From positions 1-18,777 of the forward strand of contig CAZNGS010000082.1 in the NCBI GenBank assembly GCA_964572825.1: a stretch of 18,777 nt of DNA. The letters run 5' to 3'. Source of the stretch: CAYVBE01 sp964572825. Its GTDB lineage: Bacteria > Planctomycetota > Brocadiia > SM23-32. Below the pieces are notes generated by a model. It searched no databases. It was not told where the DNA came from and worked only from the letters and a program-made list of their open reading frames with translations. Made by a program: the position numbers and the translations under genes. Positions 7,138 to 14,802 of the stretch are shown here, piece after piece. The stretch's first letter is position 1, and the number at the start of each line of letters is the position of its first letter.

Positions 7138-7822
7138 TGCCGTGCTCGACGCGGCGCTGGACAAGATCGCGACCGCCGACCAGCTCGTGATCTGCGAGGA
7201 CGCGCCGACCACCTACGCCGAGGCGACCACCGACAAGGGCTCCGACGGGGTGGCACTGGGGGAGATCGCCGTGGACGCCGGCGACTTCACCAAGTCGGAC
7301 GGGGACGCGAGTGGCCGGAAGGTCACCGTGGCCCAGCAGGCGAGCATCCCCGTCGACGTGAGCGGCGCGTGGGACCATGTGGCGCTGGTGGACGACGCCG
7401 ACCTCCTGTTGCTCCTGGTCACCATGCTGGCCAACAGCGACATCACGGCCGTCGATCAGACCGGGGACGTCTTCACCATCGAGGCGGTATTTGTGCTGCG
7501 TCGCCTCTTGGCAGGGCAGGGCGTCAGGCGCGTCTTGCTGCTGCTGCCGAAGAACCTGGTGGTGCAATGGCAGGAGGAGCTGCGCGAGAAGCGCGGACTG
7601 GTGGCACCCCGGTTTGACGGGGCCCGAGCCCCGCTGGGTCGAGGCCCGCGCCATCGAGGACGGCAAGATGGAGCTCGAATGGCTCTACGACCCCCGGTAC
7701 GAGCAGTACGGCCCCGGCGCCGGCTTCCGGTGCGCAGGGCGCAGCGGCCGAAGCGCGCATCTACTGGGACGCGGGCACCGGCGAGGTGGACTTCTCAGCC
7801 CCCCACGCCACCGTCGAGATGA
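7118..7822 (+). pseudogene. Phage-type protein, 3' end replaced by foreign sequence
   Basis: The ATG is preceded by a perfect AAGGAGG at 7105-7111, so this began as a well-expressed gene. Residues 1 to about 123 (starting MGKYVNDAVLDAALDKIATA, later CEDAPTTYAEATT) resemble a short protein I associate with phage structural gene clusters; that is recollection, not a search. At about 7487 the frame passes without a stop into a helicase-like fragment (to about 7600), and then into arginine-rich nonsense to 7822, because the downstream sequence is coded in another frame. The natural protein probably ended near residue 125-130. I read this as a broken chimera rather than a designed fusion. Confidence 0.55.
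7487..7603 (+). pseudogene. Fragment of a SNF2/DEAD-type helicase
   Basis: About 38 residues are recognisable: LRRLLAGQGVRRVLLLLPKN, followed by LVVQWQEELREK. This matches motif Ia of SNF2-like helicases, where a re-LL-RG-vrrvLivcPknLv-QWq-EL pattern directly follows the Walker A helix. Neither the Walker A upstream nor the DEAH box downstream is present. The flanks are phage-like on the left and a different frame on the right, so this is an isolated insert of about 115 bases. Confidence 0.55.
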
Positions 7823-8016
7823 GCCACCCGACCGAGCCCTCCCGCTACACCTATCAGTCCGCCCCCCTCACCGACGGCCAGACCTACCGTTTCACCATCC
7901 GCATCGCCACCGCCCCCTGGCCCGCCGGCCTCGAAACCGTCAACACCGACGCCCACCCCGCCACGGCAGATTCATCCGTCCCCACAGCGCCGTGTTTGTC
8001 AGCGCAGTTGGTGTAG
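7605..8016 (+). pseudogene. Fibronectin-III-like phage or surface protein segment with frameshift
   Basis: In frame 3 the stretch to about 7720 reads naturally (EPRWVEARAIEDGKMELEWL, then YDPRYEQYGPGAGF). From about 7715 the natural reading moves to frame 1 (AEARIYWDAGTGEVDF, later SRYTYQSAPLTDGQTYRFTI) and runs to a TAG at 8014-8016. Joined, the two halves look like one fibronectin-III-type beta domain as found in phage tail or surface proteins. A single frameshift near 7700-7735 separates them, and no start codon with a ribosome site is visible, so the gene is probably dead. Confidence 0.5.
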
Positions 8017-8100
8017 GGTGCCGCGCTGCTGATCCGGACCTCCCACCGGTATCCATCGGTCAGGTCGCCGTCCGCCCCTCCTGAAGGCCGCGCCTCGGGG

Positions 8101-8128
8101 TTGACAAATACGGACAATGGGCGATAAT
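8101..8128 (+). promoter_or_regulatory. Sigma70-type promoter of the restriction-modification operon
   Basis: A perfect TTGACA (8101-8106) is followed after 16 bases by GATAAT (8123-8128), five of six matches to the consensus. Transcription would begin near 8135, about 50 bases before the HTH gene at 8185. It sits at the edge of the decayed region and faces the operon. The HTH protein encoded directly downstream is a natural candidate to act here; that is inference. Confidence 0.7.
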
Positions 8129-8184
8129 ACGTGCCCTTAGATGGGGTCGTATCGTGCTTCCTCACAAGAACCCGGGAGCACCCG

Positions 8185-8394
8185 ATGACGGAGAACACCA
8201 GCGATATCATGCGCCTGGACGAGCTGGCGGACTACCTGAAGGTCTCCAGATCGACGCTTTACAAGCTTGTCCGGCAAGGGGACATCCCTGGCCAGAAGGT
8301 CGGTAAGCAATGGCGCTTCCACAAGGACGCCGTGGATGACTGGCTGAAGCAGCATCCGGAACATGCCAGCAAGAAGGGGACCGCCAATGGCTAA
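8185..8394 (+). CDS. Excisionase-family helix-turn-helix DNA-binding protein
   Basis: This 69-residue protein is a single MerR-like winged HTH of the excisionase type (HTH_17). RLDELADYLKVSRSTLYKLV forms the HTH, followed by the wing GDIPGQKVGKQWRFHKDAVDDWL typical of the family. The ATG at 8185 has GGGAG six bases upstream; an earlier in-frame ATG at 8131 has none and would add unnatural residues. Its stop lies inside the start of hsdM (8-base overlap), so it belongs to the operon. It may autoregulate the operon in the manner of a controller protein. The alternative is a leftover excisionase from a mobile element. Confidence 0.9.
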   Translation: MTENTSDIMRLDELADYLKVSRSTLYKLVRQGDIPGQKVGKQWRFHKDAVDDWLKQHPEHASKKGTANG

Positions 8395-10396
8395 CTTCAG
8401 CGAGAAGGTGAGCTTCATCTGGTCGGTGGCCGATCTCCTTCGCGGCCCTTACCGCCCCAACCAGTACAAGGACGTCATGCTCCCCATGACGGTCCTGCGC
8501 CGCCTCGACTGCGTCCTCGAGCCCACGAAGGAGCAGGTCCTGGCCCGGCAGAAGAAGCTTGAGGGTGGCAAGGTCAAGAACCCCGAACCCATCCTCTGCC
8601 GCGTGTCAGGGGTTCCGTTCTACAACACCAGCCTCTTCACGTTCGAGAAGCTCAAGGGCGAGCCGGACAACATCGCCGCCAACCTGGTCAACTACATCAA
8701 AGGCTTCTCCACGCGCGCGCGGCAGATCATCGAGCATTTTGGCTTCGAGCAGCACATCGCCAAGCTTGAGCGGGCGGACCGCCTCTTCCTGGTCGTCTCC
8801 CGGTTCTGCGAGATCGACCTGCACCCCGACGCCGTGCCCAACATCGAGATGGGCTACATCTTCGAGGAGCTCATCCGGCGGTTCAACGAGGCCTCGAACG
8901 AGGAGGCCGGCGACCACTTCACCCCGCGCGAGGTCATCCGCCTCATGGTCGACCTCCTGTTCCTGCCCGACGACGACGTCCTGCGCACGCCCGGCATCGT
9001 GAAGACCCTCTATGACCCCGCCTGCGGCACCGGCGGCATGCTCTCGGTGGCAGAGGAGTACATCCGGGAACTGAACCCCGATGCACGGCTGGAGGTCTTC
9101 GGCCAGGACTACAATGCCCAGGCCTACGCCGTCTGCGGCTCCGACATGATGATCAAGGGCCAGGACATTGAGCACATTGCCTTCGGCGACAGCTTCACGG
9201 ACGATCACTTCCCCGGCCACAGCTTCGACTACATGCTGGCCAATCCCCCCTTCGGCGTGGAATGGAAGCCGGAGGCCGACACCATCAAGCGCGAACACGA
9301 GGAGCAGGGATTCGGCGGGCGGTTCGGGGCCGGATTGCCGCGCATCAACGACGGCTCTCTCCTGTTCCTGCAGCACATGATCAGCAAGATGAAGGACCCC
9401 TCGGAAGGCGGCACGCGCCTCGGCATCGTCTTCAACGGGTCGCCGCTGTTCACCGGCTCCGCGGGCTCGGGCGAGAGTGAGATTCGCCGGTGGATCATCG
9501 AGAACGACTGGCTGGAAGCCATCGTCGCTCTGCCGGATCAGCTCTTCTACAACACCGGCATCTACACGTACCTCTGGATCGTGACCAACCGGAAAGCTCC
9601 GAGCCGCCGAGGCAAGATTCAACTTGTGGATGCCACGACGTTCTTCAAGAAGATGCGCAAGAGCCTCGGCAACAAACGGAACGAGGTCTGCGAGGACCAG
9701 CGTGAGGTCATTGCCCGTCTCTACGGCGAGATCGAGGGTACAGAGCACGTCCGCGTCTTCGACAACGAGGACTTCGGCTATCGGCGCATCACCGTCGAGC
9801 GGGCCCTGCGGCTCAACTTCCAGGCGACGCCGGAGCGCATAGAACGCCTGCGAGAGGAGACCGCCTTCCAGAACCTGGCGAAGAGCCGCAAGAAGAAGGG
9901 AGAGGCCCGCGAGAAGGAGATCGAGAAGGGCCGCAAGAAGCAGGAGAGAATCCTGAACATCCTGCGCGGCATGGACTCCACGAAGCTGTACAAGAACCGC
10001 GACGAGCTCGAGGAGCTGTTGAAGCGGGCCTTTGACGAGGCCGGCGTGAAGGTGCTCGCCCCTCTCAGACGCGCCGTCCTTTCTGCGCTCTCAGAGCGGG
10101 ATGAGACGGCGGACGTCTGCACCGACAGCAAGGGCAACCCCGAGCCCGACACCGACCTGCGCGACTACGAGAACGTGCCGCTTAAGCAGGACGTGGAGGA
10201 GTACTTCAGGCGCGAGGTACTGCCCCACGTGCCCGACGCCTGGATCGACCACGATAGGACAAAGGTCGGTTACGAGATCAACTTCAACCGCTACTTCTAT
10301 GAGTACGAACCCCCGCGCCCGCTGGAGGAGATCGAGGCCGACCTGAAGGAGATCGAACAGGAAATCGCCGACATGCTGGCGGAGGTGACGGAATGA
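8387..10396 (+). CDS. hsdM: Type I restriction-modification DNA methyltransferase subunit HsdM
   Basis: The 669-residue protein is an N6-adenine methyltransferase subunit that works with HsdS (and HsdR for cleavage). An N-terminal helical HsdM domain (about 10-140) precedes the catalytic domain. The AdoMet motif I is DPACGTGGML (210-219) and the catalytic motif IV is NPPF (286-289). FTPREVIRLM, which introduces the methylase domain, is also present. Residues from about 480 onward form a charged, coiled-coil-rich extension (RKKKGEAREKEIEKGRKKQ), making it longer than classical EcoKI HsdM. I chose the ATG at 8387, overlapping the HTH gene and preceded by GAAGGGGA, over the ATG at 8363. It ends in an ATGA overlap with the next gene. 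Confidence 0.97.
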   Translation: MANFSEKVSFIWSVADLLRGPYRPNQYKDVMLPMTVLRRLDCVLEPTKEQVLARQKKLEGGKVKNPEPILCRVSGVPFYNTSLFTFEKLKGEPDNIAANLVNYIKGFSTRARQIIEHFGFEQHIAKLERADRLFLVVSRFCEIDLHPDAVPNIEMGYIFEELIRRFNEASNEEAGDHFTPREVIRLMVDLLFLPDDDVLRTPGIVKTLYDPACGTGGMLSVAEEYIRELNPDARLEVFGQDYNAQAYAVCGSDMMIKGQDIEHIAFGDSFTDDHFPGHSFDYMLANPPFGVEWKPEADTIKREHEEQGFGGRFGAGLPRINDGSLLFLQHMISKMKDPSEGGTRLGIVFNGSPLFTGSAGSGESEIRRWIIENDWLEAIVALPDQLFYNTGIYTYLWIVTNRKAPSRRGKIQLVDATTFFKKMRKSLGNKRNEVCEDQREVIARLYGEIEGTEHVRVFDNEDFGYRRITVERALRLNFQATPERIERLREETAFQNLAKSRKKKGEAREKEIEKGRKKQERILNILRGMDSTKLYKNRDELEELLKRAFDEAGVKVLAPLRRAVLSALSERDETADVCTDSKGNPEPDTDLRDYENVPLKQDVEEYFRREVLPHVPDAWIDHDRTKVGYEINFNRYFYEYEPPRPLEEIEADLKEIEQEIADMLAEVTE

Positions 10397-11508
10397 ACGA
10401 TGATACCGGCCCCATTCGGCCCGAAGGCGATATCGTCCTTTATCACCCCCCGGAGGGCCGCGGCGAGATCCGGGTATTGCTCGAAGGGGAAACCGTTTGG
10501 CTCACTCAGGCGATGATCGCCGAGCTGTTCCAGACCTCTATCCCGAACGTAAACATCCATCTGAAAAACATTTACGAGGAGGACGAGCTCGACGAGGCGG
10601 CAACTGTTAAGGAATACTTAATAGTTCGCCAGGAAGGCACGCGGCACGTGTCCCGCAGGATGCTGCACTATAACCTCGATGCCATCCTCGCCGTCGGCTA
10701 CCGCGTGAGGTCCCCCGTCGCCACCCGCTTCCGCCAGTGGGCCACGGCCCGCCTGCGTGAATATCTCGTCAAGGGCTTTGCGCTGGATGACGAGCGGCTC
10801 AAGGGTGGCGGCGGTCTGGCTGACTACTTCGACGAGTTGCTTGCGCGTATCCGCGAGATTCGCGCCAGCGAAGCCCGCGTCTACCAGCGTATCCGCGAGA
10901 TCTTTTCCCTCGCCTGCGACTACCGGGAGGGTGAGGAAGAAACGCAGCGCTTCTTCGCTACCGTCCAGAACAAGATGCACCACGCCGCCACGGGCATGAC
11001 GGCGGCCGAGATCATCCGTCGCCGAGCCTATGCCGGTCAGCCCAACATGGGCTTGACCGCCTGGAAAGGCGGCCGCGTGCTCAAGCGCGACGTGGGCACC
11101 GCCAAGAACTACCTCGACGCCAAGGAAATCGACACGCTCAACCGAATCACCGTGATGTTCCTCGACCAGGCCGAGTTCCGCGCGCAGCGGCGGCAAGATA
11201 TCCACATGAGCGACTGGGAGGGGTTCCTCGACAAGTTTCTGCGCGACACCGAACTGCCCGTGCTGGCAGACGCCGGATCCGTCAGCCGCGACGACGCCCT
11301 GGGCTGGGCGCACGAGCAATACGACGCCTTCGCCGAGCGCCGCCGCCTCGAAGCCGAAGCGCAGGCCGAATCCCGCTACATCGAGGACCTGCGCACCTCT
11401 GCCAAGGCGCTGGAGACGGAGCGCAAGAAGCCCACCGCCAAGAAGAAGGCGAAGAAGAAGACCGGCAAGAAGTCCAAGCGCAAGCCCCACAAGGAGGGCG
11501 GCGCATGA
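10393..11508 (+). CDS. rhuM: RhuM-family protein (virulence RhuM-like)
   Basis: The 371-residue protein matches the RhuM family, which often sits beside type I restriction genes and whose biochemical role is unsettled. The N-terminal part has the family hallmark WLTQAMIAELFQTS at 37-50, an HTH-like element, followed by NVNIHLKNIYEEDEL and RRMLHYNLDAILAVGYRVRS. A middle helical domain includes DVGTAKNYLDAKEIDTLNRI and MFLDQAE. The last 30 residues are extremely lysine-rich (KKAKKKTGKKSKRK), which suggests nucleic-acid contact. The start overlaps the hsdM stop (ATGA) and follows GGAGGTGA. The family call is good; the role in this operon is inferred to be accessory or regulatory. Confidence 0.85.
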   Translation: MNDDTGPIRPEGDIVLYHPPEGRGEIRVLLEGETVWLTQAMIAELFQTSIPNVNIHLKNIYEEDELDEAATVKEYLIVRQEGTRHVSRRMLHYNLDAILAVGYRVRSPVATRFRQWATARLREYLVKGFALDDERLKGGGGLADYFDELLARIREIRASEARVYQRIREIFSLACDYREGEEETQRFFATVQNKMHHAATGMTAAEIIRRRAYAGQPNMGLTAWKGGRVLKRDVGTAKNYLDAKEIDTLNRITVMFLDQAEFRAQRRQDIHMSDWEGFLDKFLRDTELPVLADAGSVSRDDALGWAHEQYDAFAERRRLEAEAQAESRYIEDLRTSAKALETERKKPTAKKKAKKKTGKKSKRKPHKEGGA

Positions 11509-12290
11509 GCGACAACGGATGCGTATTCCAAACGCTCAAGGAGCATCGCGGCTCCTATTTTGTGCAGTATACGCCTGCGCGTTCCGGTGATTACTTCGCG
11601 TCGTTGGCCCTTGTGTTTACGGAGAAGCCAGCACGCGAGGACATTCCGGCGATTATGGAGCGGGAGTGCAAAGCATGGATGCAGCGTTACCCCGTTCCAC
11701 TGATGGCAACAGCTTTTGACGATAATGATAGCGCGATTTCTCTGCAAAACGAAAATGGGTGCGACCACCTGATTGCCCTGCCTGAAAAGGATGCCGTCGC
11801 GTTTCATTGGAAGATGCTTAAGAACGATGAGTTCACTTCAGGTGCGTGGGAGGAGAGCCGACTGTTGGAAATCTATCGCGACATTCCCCGTACCACGCAA
11901 GCAGAACGCGCGCGGAACGCCGTTTCATCTGCGAAAGCTATTCGACTGGGTTTGATCATTATAGCCCTGTGGGGCGTTGTGGTTCCGGTGGCCGTTGCGC
12001 TTATCGGCTTTGCCAGTCCCATCCTCGGCGGGCTTATCATCGCTTATTCGATCGGCAAGGCGGTCTGGCAGGCCATGAAGATGCTCGGTTATGTCGGCCG
12101 TAGCGAACGCGAGAAACAAAACGATGCGGAAGAACTGCGTAGGCGGCATCACCATTATCACTGTGATCGCAATCCGGAAGGTTTCATGCGGCTGAAAGCC
12201 GAGAACTTCGAACGCGATGCGAGGGAGCAAACACACCGCGAAGCAGATGAGCTCAAGCGCCTCCAGAGCAAATCGGAGGACGGCGAATGA
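11505..12290 (+). CDS. Two-span membrane protein of unknown function inside the hsd operon
   Basis: I do not recognise a family. The 261-residue protein has a soluble N-terminal domain (1 to about 140), two adjacent hydrophobic spans at about 147-169 and 171-190, and a charged C-terminal tail with a histidine cluster and the string CDRNPEGFMRLKAENF. The tail (202-261) looks alpha-helical and could be coiled. The start overlaps the RhuM stop (ATGA) with AAGGAGG upstream, and the end overlaps hsdS in the same way, so it is an integral member of the operon. Its base composition is visibly less GC-rich than hsdM or hsdR, hinting at separate acquisition. A membrane effector or anchor is possible but unsupported. 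Confidence 0.85.
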   Translation: MSDNGCVFQTLKEHRGSYFVQYTPARSGDYFASLALVFTEKPAREDIPAIMERECKAWMQRYPVPLMATAFDDNDSAISLQNENGCDHLIALPEKDAVAFHWKMLKNDEFTSGAWEESRLLEIYRDIPRTTQAERARNAVSSAKAIRLGLIIIALWGVVVPVAVALIGFASPILGGLIIAYSIGKAVWQAMKMLGYVGRSEREKQNDAEELRRRHHHYHCDRNPEGFMRLKAENFERDAREQTHREADELKRLQSKSEDGE

Positions 12291-13654
12291 GCGTGTCCGC
12301 CAAACAAGAAAGCAAACGAAGGACCTACCCGGCCTACAAGCCGTCGGGAACCGAGTGGCTCGGTGACATACCTGCCCACTGGGATGTCCGGAAGCTGAAG
12401 TACATATCCTCGGTGGAACTCAGCAACGTCGATAAGAAGACCGCTGACGAGGAAGAGCCCGTTCGCCTCTGCAATTACACGGATGTCTACTACAACGAGT
12501 TCATCACTGCCCATCTTGATCTCATGAAGGCCACGGCAACCGCTGACGAGATTGCCAAGTTCAGACTCCGGGAAGGCGATGTTCTCGTCACGAAGGATTC
12601 AGAAGCGTGGGACGACATCGCCGTGCCAGCGTACGTGCCCTCCGACCTTGACGGAGTTCTTTGCGGTTACCACCTCGCTCAGGTGCGGCCGGACAGAACC
12701 GTGGTCGATGGCGAGTACCTTTTCAGATCGTTCGCCTCACGTGGGATCAACGACCAGTTCCGGGTGGCCGCAACCGGGATCACCCGGTTCGGCCTCGGCA
12801 AGTACTGGATCGAGAACGGTCTGTTTCTGCTTCCGCCGCTGGACGAGCAGCGGGCGATTGCGGCCTTTTTGGAGCGGGAGACGGGGCGGATCGACGCGCT
12901 GATTGAGAAGAAGCAGCGGCACATCGAGCTCCTGCAGGAGAAGCGTACCGCCCTCATCAGCCACGCCGTCACCAAGGGCCTCGACCCCAACGCTCCGATG
13001 AAAGACTCCGGCATCGAATGGCTGGGCAGAATCCCCGTGCATTGGCAGACTCCGCCTCTTTACGCGAGGTTCAGTGTCGAGCTGGGCAAGATGCTTGACA
13101 CGAAGCGAATCACGGGAGAGCACCTCTTGCCCTACGTCCGGAACGTCGACGTCCAATGGGATCACGTGAACGCCACGGAGCTACCCGAGATGGACATCAC
13201 GCCGGATGAATACCTGCGTTATACGCTCCACAAAGGAGACCTGCTGGTCTGCGAGGGCGGAGAGGTCGGGCGCACCGCGATGTGGCGTGGGGAACTTCCG
13301 ATATGTGCCTTCCAGAAGGCGATCCACCGCCTGCGGCCACTCAGCGGGCGGGATCTGCCACGGTTCTTCTACTACGTGATGCGCGCGACAGCTTCCACCG
13401 GGGTGTTCGTTGCCCACGGGAATCCCAACACGATTCCGCACCTGACCGCAGAGAAGCTGCGGGTATACCGCTTCGCCTTCCCGTCAACTGAAGAGCAACG
13501 CGCCATCGTCGAGTTTCTGGATATTGAGACGGCAAAGATCGACGCCCTTGTCGAGAAGATTGACCTGAGCATGAACAGCCTTCGCGAGTACCGCACGGCG
13601 CTGATCTCGACGGCGGTAACGGGTAAGATAGATGTCCGGGAGGAGGCGCCATGA
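12287..13654 (+). CDS. hsdS: Type I restriction-modification specificity subunit HsdS
   Basis: This subunit recognises the bipartite DNA target for both methylation and cleavage. The 455 residues hold two target-recognition domains (about 20-185 and 240-405), each followed by a conserved helical spacer: LPPLDEQRAIAAFLERETGR to about 235, and FPSTEEQRAIVEFLDIETAK near the C terminus. Each half opens with the same signature, SGTEWLGDIPAHW (20-32) and SGIEWLGRIPVHW (241-253). Length and layout are normal for a full two-domain HsdS. The start overlaps the preceding gene (ATGA) with GGAGG upstream. The recognition sequence cannot be read from the protein by eye. Confidence 0.96.
   Translation: MSVSAKQESKRRTYPAYKPSGTEWLGDIPAHWDVRKLKYISSVELSNVDKKTADEEEPVRLCNYTDVYYNEFITAHLDLMKATATADEIAKFRLREGDVLVTKDSEAWDDIAVPAYVPSDLDGVLCGYHLAQVRPDRTVVDGEYLFRSFASRGINDQFRVAATGITRFGLGKYWIENGLFLLPPLDEQRAIAAFLERETGRIDALIEKKQRHIELLQEKRTALISHAVTKGLDPNAPMKDSGIEWLGRIPVHWQTPPLYARFSVELGKMLDTKRITGEHLLPYVRNVDVQWDHVNATELPEMDITPDEYLRYTLHKGDLLVCEGGEVGRTAMWRGELPICAFQKAIHRLRPLSGRDLPRFFYYVMRATASTGVFVAHGNPNTIPHLTAEKLRVYRFAFPSTEEQRAIVEFLDIETAKIDALVEKIDLSMNSLREYRTALISTAVTGKIDVREEAP
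12341..13045 (+). repeat. Two diverged half-repeats within hsdS
   Basis: The segments 12341-12382 and 13004-13045 encode matching 14-residue motifs (P/D-SG-EWLG-IP-HW) that open the two halves of HsdS. Downstream, each half carries EQRAI--FL, then a pattern of E-RTALIS-AVT. The period is about 221 residues. Such repeats are the usual sites of recombination that shuffle recognition domains among type I systems. Confidence 0.8.
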
Positions 13655-14802
13655 GGAACCGCGTGAAAATCAGGCCGGAAATGTTTCCCTGGGCCTTGGA
13701 TCGGGCCGGGCGCAGCCCGCGGGAACTGACGCACCGCTTCCCTCGCCTGCACGAATGGGCGCGGGGCGAGGTCTTGCCCACCCTCAAGCAGTTGGAGGAC
13801 TTCGCTCGGGCGACCCACGTCCCCTTCGGGTACCTCTTTCTGCCCGAGCCGCCGGAAGAGCGCATACCGATTCCCGACCTGCGGACCATTCGTAATGAGG
13901 AGATCAGCCACCCGAGCCCCGATCTGCTGGACACGCTCCACGCCATGCAGCGCCGGCAGGCGTGGCTTCGCGAGGAACTGATGGAATGCGAGGTCGAGCC
14001 GCTGGACTTCGTGGGAAGCGCGCGCCTGACGGACGATCCGGAAGGGGTCGGGCGCGAAATGCGGCGGATCGTCGGCCTGGACGACGGCTGGGCTGCCAAT
14101 GTTCGCACATGGCGCGAGGCGGTTGGGGAACTGCGCCGGGCTATCGAAGAATTGGGCGTCATGGCGGTGATCAACGGCGTCGTCGGGAACAACACCCATC
14201 GCAAACTGGACGTTGAGGAGTTTCGAGGTTTTACCCTGAGCGACGAATACGCCCCCCTTGTTTTCGTCAATGGGGCTGACGCGAAATCCGCGCATATGTT
14301 CACGCTGATCCACGAACTGGCGCACGTCTGGCTGGGAGAAAGCGCCCTGACGGATGCCGGTCCGGCGTCTCAACCATCGCAGAATATCGAGTCGTGGTGT
14401 GATCGGGCGGCAGCGGAGTTTCTTGTCCCGGCGCGGGAACTCAGGGCTTGCTGGCGCGATGTCCGGCACGAGGAAGCGCCGTTCGAAACAATCGCTCGGC
14501 GTTTCAAGGTCAGCCCCATCGTAGCAGGCCGACGCACGATGGATCTTCACTTGGTGGACCGGGAGACGTTCTTCGCCTTCTATGAGGAATACGTTGCAAT
14601 AGAACGCAGGCGACGCCCTGGTGCGGGTGGAGGTGATTTCTACAACAATCAGAACACGCGCGTGGGCGAAATGTTTGCCACGCAGATCATCCGCGCTGCG
14701 AAGGAAGGCCGCCTGAGTTTCAAGGAAGCCTACGACCTGACCGGGCTGCATGGCGGTGCTTTTCAGGAATACGCCAGCCGCCTGGGGGTCTATCTGCCAT
14801 GA
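13651..14802 (+). CDS. ImmA/IrrE-family metallopeptidase with N-terminal HTH-like domain
   Basis: The 383-residue protein starts with an Xre/HTH-like region (about 12-65: WALDRAGRSPRELTHRFP through LEDFARATHVPFGYLF). It continues with the zinc peptidase domain of the ImmA/IrrE (COG2856) family. The zinc motif is HELAH at 221-225, and the third ligand is probably Glu247 in the ESWCDRAAAEFLVP segment. The C-terminal region (about 325-383) carries YNNQNTRVGEMFATQI and is typical of family members paired with DUF4411 proteins. Such peptidases cleave repressors or serve as the antitoxin-like partner in TA-type loci. The start overlaps the hsdS stop (ATGA) with GGGAGGAGG upstream; the end overlaps the next gene. 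Confidence 0.92.
   Translation: MRNRVKIRPEMFPWALDRAGRSPRELTHRFPRLHEWARGEVLPTLKQLEDFARATHVPFGYLFLPEPPEERIPIPDLRTIRNEEISHPSPDLLDTLHAMQRRQAWLREELMECEVEPLDFVGSARLTDDPEGVGREMRRIVGLDDGWAANVRTWREAVGELRRAIEELGVMAVINGVVGNNTHRKLDVEEFRGFTLSDEYAPLVFVNGADAKSAHMFTLIHELAHVWLGESALTDAGPASQPSQNIESWCDRAAAEFLVPARELRACWRDVRHEEAPFETIARRFKVSPIVAGRRTMDLHLVDRETFFAFYEEYVAIERRRRPGAGGGDFYNNQNTRVGEMFATQIIRAAKEGRLSFKEAYDLTGLHGGAFQEYASRLGVYLP

Noticed and set aside
7884..8210. 108-codon minus-strand frame with a fairly natural stretch (GYRWEVRISSAAPYTN)
   Set aside because: It has no ribosome site, overlaps the hsd promoter and the fibronectin-like segment, and I cannot match it to anything. It may be another remnant but is not supported as a gene.
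8606..9748. 380-codon minus-strand open frame opposite hsdM
   Set aside because: Antisense to methylase motifs I and IV, with shadow-type composition.
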